A DNA stretch of 64,000 bases from Streptomyces griseofuscus (GCF_014673495.1 NZ_CP051006.1:2728001-2792000); one strand, 5' to 3'; positions 7,989 through 17,121 are shown, counted from the first letter of the stretch. Program-made: numbers and translations. The notes: generated by a model from the letters alone, not told the origin.

Positions 7989-8966
7989 ATGTCAGCAACT
8001 CCCGTCGGCAGCAGGGAGATCCGAGGATTCCGGGCCGGTGACGGGCCGCCGCTCGTGGCCGCCTGGTGCCGGAGCGCGCCGGCCGATCCGATCACCCCGG
8101 ACCGCTTCCGTACCCTCGTGCTGCTCGACGCCAACTTCGACCCCGAGGGACTCCGGGTCGCCGTGGCCGGCGGGCGTCTCCTCGGCGCCGCCTACGCGGT
8201 GCGCCGGCTGACCCCGCTGCACGGCACCGACCTGGAGCCGGAGCAGGGCTGGATCCCGTTCTTCTTCGTCGACCCCGCCGCCCGCAGGCAGGGACTCGGC
8301 CGGCTGCTGCTGACGGGCGCCCTGAACTGGCTGCGCGCACAAGGCCGTACCACCGTGGACTTCTCCTCCTACACCCCGCACTACATCCTCCCCGGACTGG
8401 ACGCCGCGACCTACCCGGAGGCGGCGAAGCTCCTCGACTCGCTCGGGTTCCGGGCGCTGTACGAGGCGGCCGCGATGGACCGTTCGCTCGTCGGCCACCG
8501 GATGCCGGACGCCGTGGCCCGGCGCCGGGACGAACTCACCTCGCGGGGCTACCGGTTCGGCACTCCGGCCGACGACGACCTGGTGGAGCTGATCGCGCTC
8601 GCCGGTGACCACTTCACGCAGGACTGGGCGCGCGCGATCCGGGAATGCCTGGCGGGCGGGGCTCCGGCGGACCGGATCGTCGTCGTCCGGGAGCCCGGGG
8701 GGCGGCTGGTGGGGTGGGCGATGCACGGGGCGTACGAGTCGGCCGTCGAGCGGTTCGGGCCGTTCGGGGTGCTGGAGGAGATGCGCGGCACCGGGCTCGG
8801 CAAGGTCCTGCTCCATCTGGTCCTGGCCCGGATGCGGGCGCGCGGCGCGCACGGGGCGTGGTTCCTGTGGACCGGCGAGCGGTCACCGGCGGGCCGCCTC
8901 TATCGCGCCGCCGGCTTCGAGACGACCCGGGTGTTCCGGGTGCTGCGCCGGGAATCCGCCCGGTGA
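7989..8966 (+). CDS. GNAT family N-acetyltransferase, two-domain
   Basis: 325 residues. Two GNAT folds are visible: the first (about 10-165) with the acetyl-CoA loop AARRQGLGRLLLTGAL, the second (about 180-322) with EEMRGTGLGKVLLHLV and the late ARGAHGAWFLWTG strand. Such tandem GNAT proteins acetylate small amines or peptides; the substrate is not evident. A GGAAGGACGG ribosome site precedes the ATG. Its stop overlaps the start of the sugar-binding lipoprotein (TGATG), so it is cotranscribed with an ABC importer, which hints at modification of an imported amino sugar or similar compound. Confidence 0.87.
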   Translation: MSATPVGSREIRGFRAGDGPPLVAAWCRSAPADPITPDRFRTLVLLDANFDPEGLRVAVAGGRLLGAAYAVRRLTPLHGTDLEPEQGWIPFFFVDPAARRQGLGRLLLTGALNWLRAQGRTTVDFSSYTPHYILPGLDAATYPEAAKLLDSLGFRALYEAAAMDRSLVGHRMPDAVARRRDELTSRGYRFGTPADDDLVELIALAGDHFTQDWARAIRECLAGGAPADRIVVVREPGGRLVGWAMHGAYESAVERFGPFGVLEEMRGTGLGKVLLHLVLARMRARGAHGAWFLWTGERSPAGRLYRAAGFETTRVFRVLRRESAR

Positions 8967-10279
8967 TGGGGCGCCAACGCGGCCTGAATCGGCGGCACTT
9001 CGCGCTCGCGCTGCCCTCCGCCCTGCTCACCGCGGGCTGCGCGGCACCACGTCAGGGCACCGGCCGCCCCGGCGATCCGATCGTGCTGACCCTGCTCTCG
9101 CACTACTCCAGCGGGGTGCTCAAGAAGGCGCTCCAGGACCCGGTGGACGAGTGGAACGCCACGCACGACCGGGTCAAGGTCCGCACGAAAGCGGTGGAGT
9201 TCACCGATCTGCTGACCACGTTCATGGTCCGGCAGGCGGCGGGGCAGGGCGCCGACATCATCCAGCCGTACTGCCTGTGGACCGGCCAGCTCGTCCGGGC
9301 CGGGGTGCTGCGGCCCGCCCCGCCCGAGCACACGGCGGAGATCCGGCGCGGCTACAGCGCGGCCGCGGTCGGCGCCGCGTCGGTCGGGGGCCGCGTCTAC
9401 GGCTATCCCACCGAGACGCAGACGTACGCCCTCTACTACAACGCACGGCTGCTGCGCGCGGCCGGTGTCCCCCGACCGCCGCGCACCTGGCCGGAGTTGA
9501 CCGAGGCGGCCGAGCGCACCATGCGCCGGGACCGGTACGGCAACACGCTGGTCCAGGGGTTCGGGCTCTCCTCGTACGACGACTCCACCACCGTCGGCCA
9601 GACCCTCGCGCTGCTGAACGCGGCCGGGGGCGCCTTCGTCAGCGCGGACGGCCGGAGCACCGCGATCGACTCGCCTGCCGGGCGGGCGGTGTTCGAGCTG
9701 GAGCACCGTCTGGTCAGCACGGGGGCGAGCGCCCCCGGCGTCAATGTCTACCAGGCGTTCCCCGCCGGGCAGGTGGCCATGGTGATCAGCGCGGGCTGGT
9801 GGACCGGCAGTCTGAAACCGCTGATGGGCGCGGACTACCGGGAGGTCGGCGTCGCCCCCGTACCGGTCCCCCGCGCGGGCGACCGGCCCGCCACGCTCTC
9901 CACCGGTTTTCTGCTCGGGGTCAACGCGGCCAGCCGATTCCCGCGCGAGGCCTGGGAGTTCCTGCGCTGGCTCAACGCGGAGCGGACCGGCCCGAAGGGC
10001 GTGACCCGTATGAGCGCCCTCCAGGTGTCGGTCGGCTCGCTCACCGGCCGGGCCGACGACATGCGGGCGCTGCTCGGCAGGGGCGGGGACCCGAATCTGC
10101 GGCCGTTCCTGGACGCGCTGGCGTACGCGGTGCCGGAGCCGAACATGCCCGGCGCGCAGCAGGCGAAGACGCTGCTGCGCACCCATATCGAGGCGCTGTG
10201 GACCGGTCAGCAGTCGGTGGCGGAGGCGCTGCGCGGCACGCGCCGGCAGGTCGATCAGGAGGTGTCGCGGCTGTGGTGA
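8966..10279 (+). CDS. extracellular sugar-binding lipoprotein of ABC importer
   Basis: 437 residues, cluster 1 solute-binding fold. The N-terminus combines a twin-arginine motif (NRRHFALAL, residues 8-16) with a lipobox LTAGC (Cys25), so it is probably Tat-exported and lipid-anchored, common for Streptomyces binding proteins. Family features include VKVRTKAVEFTDLL, GGRVYGYPTETQTYALYYN, and a late LRWLNAERTGPKGV. It is followed directly by two MalF/MalG-type permeases, so it delivers a carbohydrate. The sugar cannot be told from sequence. Start chosen at 8966 because TGATG overlaps the acetyltransferase stop. Confidence 0.9.
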   Translation: MGRQRGLNRRHFALALPSALLTAGCAAPRQGTGRPGDPIVLTLLSHYSSGVLKKALQDPVDEWNATHDRVKVRTKAVEFTDLLTTFMVRQAAGQGADIIQPYCLWTGQLVRAGVLRPAPPEHTAEIRRGYSAAAVGAASVGGRVYGYPTETQTYALYYNARLLRAAGVPRPPRTWPELTEAAERTMRRDRYGNTLVQGFGLSSYDDSTTVGQTLALLNAAGGAFVSADGRSTAIDSPAGRAVFELEHRLVSTGASAPGVNVYQAFPAGQVAMVISAGWWTGSLKPLMGADYREVGVAPVPVPRAGDRPATLSTGFLLGVNAASRFPREAWEFLRWLNAERTGPKGVTRMSALQVSVGSLTGRADDMRALLGRGGDPNLRPFLDALAYAVPEPNMPGAQQAKTLLRTHIEALWTGQQSVAEALRGTRRQVDQEVSRLW

Positions 10280-11229
10280 ACACGCTCGCCCCGGAGCGGG
10301 CCGGACATTCCGCGTCCCGCGCACGGCCGCCGGGACCCGGTCCGGCCGCGCGCGCCCGCCGCCGCCAGACGGTGGTCGCCTATCTCTTCCTGGCCCCGGT
10401 CCTGCTGTTCTTCGCGGTCTTCCTCGCGCTGCCGCTCGGCTTCGCCCTGCTGCTGTCGATGTCGCGCTGGTCCGGGTTCGATCTCGGGGAGATCCGGCCG
10501 GTCGGCCCGGCCAACTTCACGGGGCTGTTCGCGCGGGGGTCGACGTTCCTGGCGCCGGTCCTCACCAACACGGTGCTGTTCGCGCTGGGGACGGTGGTCA
10601 TCGCGCTCGCGGGCTCGGTGCTCGTCGCCACCTGCATCGACCGGCTGCGGTTCCAGGGGCTGTGGCGGACGCTGTACTTCCTGCCGATGGTCACGACCGT
10701 GGTCGCCGTCGGCAATGTGTGGAAGTACATGTACGAGCCGGGCGGCCTCGTCAACGGCGTCCTGAACGCCCTCGGGCTCGGCTCGGTCGCCTTCCTCCAG
10801 GATCCGCACACGGCGCTGCCCGCGGTGGTGGTCGTCCAGGCGTGGGCCTCGGCGGGGTCGGCGATCCTGGTCCTCACGGCGGGGCTGAAGTCGATCCCGC
10901 GCTCGTACTACGAGGCCGCGGAGCTGGACGGCGCCGGTGCCGTCACCGTCTTCCGCAAGATCACGCTGCCGTTGCTGCGGCCCTCGCTGCTGTTCGTGTG
11001 CATCACCCAATTCCTCACCGGGCTCCAGTCGTTCGCGCTGATCACGGTGATGACCAAGGGCGGTCCCGGTGACGCGACGGCGGTGGCCGCGCTGGAGATG
11101 TACCGGCAGGCGTTCTCGTACGGCGACTGGGGTACGGCGAGCGCGGCCGCGTTCGTGCTGTTCGTGGTGGTGCTGGTGATCACGCTGGTGCAGTTGTGGG
11201 TGTTCCGGCGCAGCGGGGAGGACGCGTGA
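10276..11229 (+). CDS. carbohydrate ABC transporter permease, MalF type
   Basis: 317 residues from a GTG at 10276 that overlaps the binding-protein stop (GTGA). After a basic, disordered N-terminus there are six membrane segments, the first at about 34-55. The EAA loop that docks the ATPase reads YYEAAELDGAGAVTVFRKITLPLL. It forms the importer channel with the next gene. No ATPase gene follows; in Streptomyces many such importers share the single ATPase MsiK, and that is the likely partner here. Confidence 0.92.
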   Translation: MNTLAPERAGHSASRARPPGPGPAARARRRQTVVAYLFLAPVLLFFAVFLALPLGFALLLSMSRWSGFDLGEIRPVGPANFTGLFARGSTFLAPVLTNTVLFALGTVVIALAGSVLVATCIDRLRFQGLWRTLYFLPMVTTVVAVGNVWKYMYEPGGLVNGVLNALGLGSVAFLQDPHTALPAVVVVQAWASAGSAILVLTAGLKSIPRSYYEAAELDGAGAVTVFRKITLPLLRPSLLFVCITQFLTGLQSFALITVMTKGGPGDATAVAALEMYRQAFSYGDWGTASAAAFVLFVVVLVITLVQLWVFRRSGEDA

Positions 11230-12101
11230 GCCGCCGCCGTCAGCGGGTGCCGTGGGTGTCGTATCTGCTGGTCCTGTCCGGTGCCGTGCTCATGGTGGTG
11301 CCGTTCCTGGACATGGTGATGACGTCCTTCAAGGGGCCGGGCGAGTCGGGGAAACTGCCGTACCGCTTCCTCCCGAAGGGGTTCGACTTCGGCAACTACG
11401 CCGCCGCGCTGCACCAGTTGGACCTGCCGGTGCTGTTCCGCAACAGTGCCACCGCGACGGCGCTGATCACCGGCTCGGTGCTGCTCACCTCGTCGCTCGC
11501 CGGGTACGCGCTCGCCAAACTCCGGTTCCGGGGACGGGACTTCATCTTCCGGCTGGTGCTGGCCACGATGATGTTCCCGCCGTTCCTCTTCTTCATCCCG
11601 CACTTCCTGATCCTGGTGCACTGGCCGCTGGCGGGCGGCAACGATGTGCTCGGGCGGGGCGGCGCGGGGCTGACCGTCAGCGTGGTGGCGCTCGCGATGC
11701 CGTTCCTCGTCAACGGGTTCGGGATCTTCCTGATGCGGCAGTTCATGGTCTCGGTCCCGGACGAGATCCTGGAGGCCGCCCGCCTGGACGGCGCGGGCGA
11801 GTTCACCCTCTGGTGGCGCATCGTCCTGCCCCAGACCAAGCCGGTCCTGGTCACCCTGGCCCTGCTGACCTTCGTGGACGCCTGGAACGAGTACATCTGG
11901 GCCCTGCTGATCTCCACCGCCGACCCGGACGTGATGACCCTCCCGGTCGGCATCCAGCTCCTCCAGGACTACGTCGACCCCACCCGCACCATGCCGGTCG
12001 TCATGGCCGCCCTGGTCCTGAGCATCCTCCCGGTCCTGGTCCTCTTCCTGCTGCTCCAGAAGCACTACATCCGGGGCGTGATGCTCAGCGGCCTGAAGTG
12101 A
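11226..12101 (+). CDS. carbohydrate ABC transporter permease, MalG type
   Basis: 291 residues from GTG 11226, GTGA overlap with the previous permease. It has six membrane segments and a canonical EAA loop, ILEAARLDGAGEFTLWWRI. It pairs with the MalF-type subunit as the inner-membrane channel. The gene is the last of the plus-strand cluster and converges on the PotD-like gene 72 bases away; no strong hairpin is obvious in that gap. Confidence 0.92.
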   Translation: MSRRRQRVPWVSYLLVLSGAVLMVVPFLDMVMTSFKGPGESGKLPYRFLPKGFDFGNYAAALHQLDLPVLFRNSATATALITGSVLLTSSLAGYALAKLRFRGRDFIFRLVLATMMFPPFLFFIPHFLILVHWPLAGGNDVLGRGGAGLTVSVVALAMPFLVNGFGIFLMRQFMVSVPDEILEAARLDGAGEFTLWWRIVLPQTKPVLVTLALLTFVDAWNEYIWALLISTADPDVMTLPVGIQLLQDYVDPTRTMPVVMAALVLSILPVLVLFLLLQKHYIRGVMLSGLK

Positions 12102-12173
12102 GGCACCGTCGCGCGTCCAGATCGAGGCCCGAGCCCTCCGCCGGGCGCTGCGCCCGCGCCGCCGGTACCCGGC

Positions 12174-13364
12174 TCACAGGCCCACGATCTGGTTCCAGCG
12201 CCGGGCGAACTCCACGCGTTCCGCGGAGGTGATGTCGCGGGCGATGGCGAGACGGGAGCGCATGGTGGAGTCGGGGAAGATCAGGGGATTGTCGGCGAGG
12301 GCCGCGGTGTCCTTGTCGGCGGCGTCGGCCAGGACGTCCTTGGCGGCCGGGACCGGGCAGACGTAGTTGACCCAGGCGGCCAGCTTCGCGGCGACCTCCG
12401 GGTCGTAGTAGTAGTCGACCAGTCGCTCGGCGTTGGCCTTGTGATCGGCCCGGTTGGGGATCATCAGGGAGTCCGACCACAGCTCGGCGCCCTCCTCGGG
12501 GACGACGAAGCGGATGTCGGGGTTGTCCGCCTGGAGCTGGATGACATCGCCCGAGTACGCCTGGCAGGCCAGGACGTCGCCGCTGACCAGGTCCTTGGTG
12601 TAGTCGTTGCCGGTGAAGCGGCGGATCTGGCCCCGGCGGACCTGTCGTTCCACCTCGTCGCACATGGTGTGGAAGTCGTGCGCGGTCCACTTGGTGACAT
12701 CCACGCCGTTGCCCTGCATCAGCAGCGCGAAGGACTCGTCCAGGCCGGACAGGAGGGTGACCCGGCCCTTGAGGTCGTTCGCCCAGAGGTCCTTGACCGC
12801 GCGGATCTCGCGGCCGAGCTTCTTGCGGTTGTAGGCGATGCCGGTGATCCCGGACTGCCACGGCACGGTGAATCTGCGGCCCTTGTCGAAGGCGGGCGTG
12901 CGCAGCAGCGGGTCGAGGTACTTCGCCACGTTCGGCTGGTGCGCGCGGTCCATCTCCTGCACCCAGCCCAGCCGTACGAACCGGGCGCACATCCAGTCGC
13001 TGATGACGATCAGATCGCGGCCCGTGGACTGGTGGTTCATCAGCGCGGGGCTGATCTTGCCGAAGAACTCGTCGTTGTCGTTGATCTCCTCGACGTACTC
13101 CACGCGTATCCCGGTGCGCTTCTCGAACGCGTCGAGGGTGGGCCGACGGTTCGGGTTCTTGTCGTCGGTGTCGATGTACAGCGGCCAGTTCGCCCAGGTC
13201 AGCCGGTGATCGGAGGCGGACTCGTCACTCACCGATCGATCGCCGGGCCGGACGTAGGCGGCGGGCACTCCACAGCCGGCCAGCGCACCGAGCGCGGCGG
13301 TGCCGCCGAGCGCGCGCAGCAGGGAACGGCGGGAGACGGTCGTACGCGAAGAAGTCTGGGGCAC
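12174..13364 (-). CDS. polyamine ABC transporter substrate-binding lipoprotein, PotD-like
   Basis: 396 residues from a GTG at 13364, chosen so that the export signal sits at the N-terminus: Tat-like SRRSLLRAL (11-19) followed by lipobox LAGC (Cys31). The body is of the PotD/PotF fold: LTWANWPLYIDTD, GIRVEYVEEINDNDEFFGKI, and ADNPDIRFVVPEEGAELWSD near the binding cleft. It presumably captures spermidine or putrescine outside the cell. Permease and ATPase genes are not next to it, so it must work with components encoded elsewhere. Its neighbours (dehydrogenase, aminotransferase) fit polyamine uptake and breakdown. Confidence 0.88.
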   Translation of the reverse strand: MPQTSSRTTVSRRSLLRALGGTAALGALAGCGVPAAYVRPGDRSVSDESASDHRLTWANWPLYIDTDDKNPNRRPTLDAFEKRTGIRVEYVEEINDNDEFFGKISPALMNHQSTGRDLIVISDWMCARFVRLGWVQEMDRAHQPNVAKYLDPLLRTPAFDKGRRFTVPWQSGITGIAYNRKKLGREIRAVKDLWANDLKGRVTLLSGLDESFALLMQGNGVDVTKWTAHDFHTMCDEVERQVRRGQIRRFTGNDYTKDLVSGDVLACQAYSGDVIQLQADNPDIRFVVPEEGAELWSDSLMIPNRADHKANAERLVDYYYDPEVAAKLAAWVNYVCPVPAAKDVLADAADKDTAALADNPLIFPDSTMRSRLAIARDITSAERVEFARRWNQIVGL

Positions 13365-13467
13365 CCCGGAAGGATGCCGCTCCCCCGTCCGGGCACACAA
13401 TCGACGCTGCGTCGAGCGGGGAGCGCCCTGTCCGACACCTTGTCGATCAGTCCGGTGCGCCAAAAGG

Positions 13468-13508
13468 CGGCCCCCGCACAGGAAGGTGTCCTGTGCGGGG
13501 GCCGCCGG
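13468..13508 (-). terminator. strong hairpin terminator after aldehyde dehydrogenase
   Basis: Perfect 18-bp inverted repeat (13468-13485 and 13491-13508) with a 5-base loop, placed 16 bases after the dehydrogenase stop and before the PotD-like gene start. No T run follows, as usual in Streptomyces. Confidence 0.85.
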
Positions 13509-13524
13509 TGATGTTCCGTCAGGG

Positions 13525-14961
13525 CTAGCCCAGCGACGTCATCACGTGCTTGACCCGGGTGTAGTCCTCGAAGCCGTACGCCGAGAGGTCCTTGCCGTAG
13601 CCGGACTTCTTGAAGCCGCCGTGCGGCATCTCCGCGACCAGCGGGATGTGGGTGTTGATCCACACGCAGCCGAAGTCCATCTTCTTGGACATGCGCATCG
13701 CGCGGGCGTGGTCCTTGGTCCACACCGAGGAGGCCAGGGCGTACTCCACGCCGTTGGCGAACTCCAGGGCCTGGTCCTCGTCCGTGAAGGACTGGACGGT
13801 GATGACCGGCCCGAAGACCTCCTTCTGGATGATCTCGTCGTCCTGCTTGACGCCGGAGACCACGGTCGGCGCGAAGAAGTAGCCCTTGTCTCCGACCCGC
13901 TTGCCACCGGCCTCCACCCGCGCGTGCGCGGGCAGCCGCTCGATGAAGCCCTCGACCTGCTTGAGCTGGTTGGGGTTGTTCAGCGGGCCGTAGAGCACGT
14001 CCTCGTCGTCCGGCTGCCCGGTCTTGGTCTCTTCGGCGGCCTTGGCCAGCGCGGCCACGAACTCGTCGTGGATCGACTCGTGGACGAGGACGCGGCAGGC
14101 GGCCGTACAGTCCTGGCCGGCGTTGAAGAAGCCCGCCATCGAGATGTCCTCGACGGCCTTGGCGATGTCGGTGTCCTCGAAGACGACGACCGGCGCCTTG
14201 CCGCCCAGCTCCAGGTGGACCCGCTTGAGGTCCTTGGACGCGGACTCGGCGACCGACATGCCGGCGCGCACGGAGCCGGTGATGGAGGCCATCGCCGGGG
14301 TCTCGTGCTCGACCATCAGACGGCCGGTGTCACGGTCGCCGCAGATGACGTTGAAGACGCCCTTGGGCAGCACCGAGCCGATGATCTCCGCGATCAGCAC
14401 CGAGGAGGCGGGGGTGGTGTCCGAGGGCTTGAGGACGACGGTGTTGCCCGCGGCGAGCGCCGGGGCGAACTTCCATACGGCCATCATCATCGGGTAGTTC
14501 CACGGCGCGACCTGGGCGCAGACGCCGATCGGCTCGCGGCGGATGATCGAGGTCATCCCCTCCATGTACTCACCGGCCGAGCGGCCCTCCAGCATCCGCG
14601 CCGCACCGGCGAAGAAGCGGATCTGGTCGACCATCGGCGGGATCTCCTCGGAGCGGGTGAGCCCGGTGGGCTTGCCCGTGTTCTCCACCTCGGCCGCGAT
14701 CAGCTCCTCGGCCCGCTCCTCGAACGCGTCGGCGATCTTCAGCAGGGCCCGCTGGCGCTCGGCCGGCGTGGCGTCGCGCCAGGCGGGGAAGGCGCGGGCG
14801 GCGGCCTCCATGGCGGCGTCCACGTCCGCCGGTCCGGACAGCGGCGCGGTCGCGTACGCCTCACCGGTCGCGGGGTTGACCACCTCGGTGGTCCGTCCGT
14901 CGGCGGCGTCCCGGAACTCACCGTCGATGTAGTTGCGCAGACGACGCAGCTCGGTGCTCAC
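13525..14961 (-). CDS. aldehyde dehydrogenase, gamma-aminobutyraldehyde dehydrogenase-like
   Basis: 478 residues from GTG 14961, preceded by AGGAGG. It oxidises an aldehyde to the acid with NAD(P). The catalytic Cys lies in FFNAGQDCTAACR, the general base Glu in HLELGGKAP, and cofactor-binding in APWNYPMMM and ITGSVRAG. The sequence resembles PatD/YdcW, which turns 4-aminobutanal (from putrescine) into GABA. The divergent Lrp/AsnC gene and the class III aminotransferase behind it would supply the aldehyde. Substrate is inferred from context. Confidence 0.9.
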   Translation of the reverse strand: MSTELRRLRNYIDGEFRDAADGRTTEVVNPATGEAYATAPLSGPADVDAAMEAAARAFPAWRDATPAERQRALLKIADAFEERAEELIAAEVENTGKPTGLTRSEEIPPMVDQIRFFAGAARMLEGRSAGEYMEGMTSIIRREPIGVCAQVAPWNYPMMMAVWKFAPALAAGNTVVLKPSDTTPASSVLIAEIIGSVLPKGVFNVICGDRDTGRLMVEHETPAMASITGSVRAGMSVAESASKDLKRVHLELGGKAPVVVFEDTDIAKAVEDISMAGFFNAGQDCTAACRVLVHESIHDEFVAALAKAAEETKTGQPDDEDVLYGPLNNPNQLKQVEGFIERLPAHARVEAGGKRVGDKGYFFAPTVVSGVKQDDEIIQKEVFGPVITVQSFTDEDQALEFANGVEYALASSVWTKDHARAMRMSKKMDFGCVWINTHIPLVAEMPHGGFKKSGYGKDLSAYGFEDYTRVKHVMTSLG

Positions 14962-15101
14962 TGCCGGCCTCCTGATCTGGTTCGAGGGTTCGAGCGGTCC
15001 AGCCCGGACGGCCCGTGGGGCTGTCCGATCACTGAGACACCCCACCCTAGTCGGCACCCCCACGTTTTCAACACCCCCACTGCCGCCACTTCTGCGAAAT
15101 C

Positions 15102-15150
15102 CGCAAGCTTTGATCCCTCAAACAACGAATTTCATCGATCGGGGCTTGCG
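15102..15150. promoter_or_regulatory. candidate AsnC/Lrp operator between divergent polyamine genes
   Basis: Imperfect inverted repeat: CGCAAGCTTTGATC (15102-15115) and GATCGGGGCTTGCG (15137-15150), 11 of 14 positions paired, in an unusually AT-rich 205-bp intergenic region between the aldehyde dehydrogenase and the Lrp/AsnC gene. Lrp-family proteins bind such spaced dyads next to their own genes. The assignment is inferred. Confidence 0.5.
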
Positions 15151-15166
15151 AAACTGACGAGACCTC

Positions 15167-15685
15167 GTGCACAGTGAGCGCGTGGCCAGTCGAAGCGCAG
15201 ACCAGAGGGACTCGCCCCGCGAGTCCAGGAACGGCAGTCCCACGTTGGACGCCGTCTCCCTCGCCATCATTCAGCAGCTCCAGGAGGACGGCCGGCGGCC
15301 GTACGCCGCGATCGGCAAGGCCGTCGGCCTGTCGGAGGCGGCCGTGCGCCAGCGCGTCCAGAAGCTGCTGGACCAGGGCGTGATGCAGATCGTCGCCGTC
15401 ACGGACCCGCTCACCGTGGGCTTCCGCCGGCAGGCGATGGTGGGCATCCACGTCGAGGGCGATGTCGAGTCGATCGCTGACGTGCTGACTGACATGTCGG
15501 AAGTCGAGTACGTGGTGATGACCGCGGGCTCGTTCGACATCCTCGCCGAGATCGTGTGCGAGGACGACGACCACCTGCTGGACGTCATCAACAAACGCAT
15601 CCGGGCACTGCCCGGCGTGCGCTCCACCGAAAGCTTCGTGTACATGAAGCTGAAGAAGCAGACCTACATGTGGGGAACCCGATAA
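15167..15685 (+). CDS. Lrp/AsnC family transcriptional regulator
   Basis: 172 residues from GTG 15167, or 167 from GTG 15182; the ribosome site is weak for both. The N-terminal winged helix has AIGKAVGLSEAAVRQRVQKL, and the C-terminal RAM ligand domain has VEYVVMTAGSFDILAEIVCE. Lrp/AsnC proteins sense amino acids or related metabolites. It diverges from the aldehyde dehydrogenase and is followed 2 bases later by the aminotransferase, so it likely controls both arms of the pathway with a polyamine, GABA or amino acid as effector. Confidence 0.9.
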   Translation: MHSERVASRSADQRDSPRESRNGSPTLDAVSLAIIQQLQEDGRRPYAAIGKAVGLSEAAVRQRVQKLLDQGVMQIVAVTDPLTVGFRRQAMVGIHVEGDVESIADVLTDMSEVEYVVMTAGSFDILAEIVCEDDDHLLDVINKRIRALPGVRSTESFVYMKLKKQTYMWGTR

Positions 15686-15687
15686 CC

Positions 15688-17052
15688 GTGACCCAGAAGG
15701 ACCTCAGCCGCACCGCGTACGACCACCTGTGGATGCACTTCACCCGCATGTCCTCGTACGAGAACTCTCCCGTCCCGACGATCGTCCGGGGCGAGGGCAC
15801 CTACGTCTACGACGACAAGGGCAAGCGCTACCTCGACGGTCTCGCGGGCCTGTTCGTGGTCCAGGCCGGGCACGGCCGCACGGAGCTCGCCGAGACCGCG
15901 TTCAAGCAGGCCCAGGAGCTGGCCTTCTTCCCGGTGTGGTCGTACGCCCACCCGAAGGCCGTCGAGCTCGCCGAGCGCCTCGCCGACTACGCCCCCGGCG
16001 ACCTGAACAAGGTCTTCTTCACCACCGGTGGCGGCGAGGCCGTCGAGACCGCCTGGAAGCTGGCCAAGCAGTACTTCAAGCTGACCGGCAAGCCCACCAA
16101 GTACAAGGTCATCTCCCGCGCGGTCGCCTACCACGGCACCCCGCAGGGCGCGCTCTCCATCACCGGCCTGCCGGGCCTGAAGGCCCCCTTCGAGCCGCTG
16201 GTGCCGGGCGCGCACAAGGTGCCGAACACCAACATCTACCGCGCGCCGCTCTTCGGCGACGACCCGGAGGCCTTCGGCCGCTGGGCCGCCGACCAGATCG
16301 AGCAGGAGATCCTGTTCGAGGGCCCGGACACCGTCGCCGCGGTCTTCCTGGAGCCGGTGCAGAACGCCGGTGGCTGCTTCCCGCCGCCGCCCGGCTACTT
16401 CCAGCGCGTGCGCGAGATCTGCGACAAGTACGACGTGCTGCTCGTCTCCGACGAGGTCATCTGCGCCTTCGGCCGCCTCGGCACCATGTTCGCGTGCGAC
16501 AAGTTCGGCTACGTCCCGGACATGATCACCTGCGCCAAGGGCATGACCTCGGGCTACTCCCCGATCGGCGCCTGCATCGTCTCCGACCGCCTGGCGGAGC
16601 CGTTCTACAAGGGTGACAACACCTTCCTGCACGGCTACACCTTCGGCGGCCACCCGGTCTCCGCGGCCGTCGGCCTCGCCAACCTCGACCTGTTCGAGCG
16701 CGAGAACCTCAACCAGCACGTGCTGGACAACGAGGGCAACTTCCTCCAGACGCTCCAGAAGCTGCACGACCTGCCGATCGTCGGCGACGTCCGCGGCAAC
16801 GGCTTCTTCTACGGCATCGAGCTGGTCAAGGACAAGGCCACCAAGGAGTCCTTCAGCGACGAGGAGACCGAGCGCGTCCTGTACGGCTTCCTCTCCAAGG
16901 CGCTGTTCGAGAACGGCCTGTACTGCCGTGCCGACGACCGCGGCGACCCGGTCATCCAGCTCGCCCCGCCGCTGATCTCCAACCAGGAGACGTTCGACGA
17001 GATCGAGCAGATCCTGCGGGCCACCCTCACCGAGGCGTGGACCAAGCTGTAA
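15688..17052 (+). CDS. class III aminotransferase, putrescine/diamine type
   Basis: 454 residues from GTG 15688, just after the regulator stop with GGGGAA upstream; a GTG at 15670 would add six residues. PLP-dependent fold type I: cofactor-binding TTGGGEAVETAWKLAKQY, AYHGTPQGALS, the Asp of VSDEVICAFGRLG, and the Schiff-base Lys in TCAKGMTSGYSP. It resembles SpuC/putrescine-pyruvate and omega-aminotransferases. With the dehydrogenase it would convert putrescine through 4-aminobutanal to GABA. The acceptor (pyruvate or 2-oxoglutarate) cannot be told. Confidence 0.88.
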   Translation: MTQKDLSRTAYDHLWMHFTRMSSYENSPVPTIVRGEGTYVYDDKGKRYLDGLAGLFVVQAGHGRTELAETAFKQAQELAFFPVWSYAHPKAVELAERLADYAPGDLNKVFFTTGGGEAVETAWKLAKQYFKLTGKPTKYKVISRAVAYHGTPQGALSITGLPGLKAPFEPLVPGAHKVPNTNIYRAPLFGDDPEAFGRWAADQIEQEILFEGPDTVAAVFLEPVQNAGGCFPPPPGYFQRVREICDKYDVLLVSDEVICAFGRLGTMFACDKFGYVPDMITCAKGMTSGYSPIGACIVSDRLAEPFYKGDNTFLHGYTFGGHPVSAAVGLANLDLFERENLNQHVLDNEGNFLQTLQKLHDLPIVGDVRGNGFFYGIELVKDKATKESFSDEETERVLYGFLSKALFENGLYCRADDRGDPVIQLAPPLISNQETFDEIEQILRATLTEAWTKL

Positions 17053-17075
17053 TCAGCTGACGGTGTGACCGCGAC

Positions 17076-17121
17076 CGGCCCCGGAGCCGCCCGTTCGAGT
17101 GAGAACGGAGGCCCGGGGCCG
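17076..17121 (+). terminator. hairpin terminator after aminotransferase
   Basis: CGGCCCCGG (17076-17084) pairs with CCGGGGCCG (17113-17121), and an inner CCGTTC/GAACGG stem (17091-17096/17103-17108) closes the loop. It sits 24 bases after the aminotransferase stop. Confidence 0.75.
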
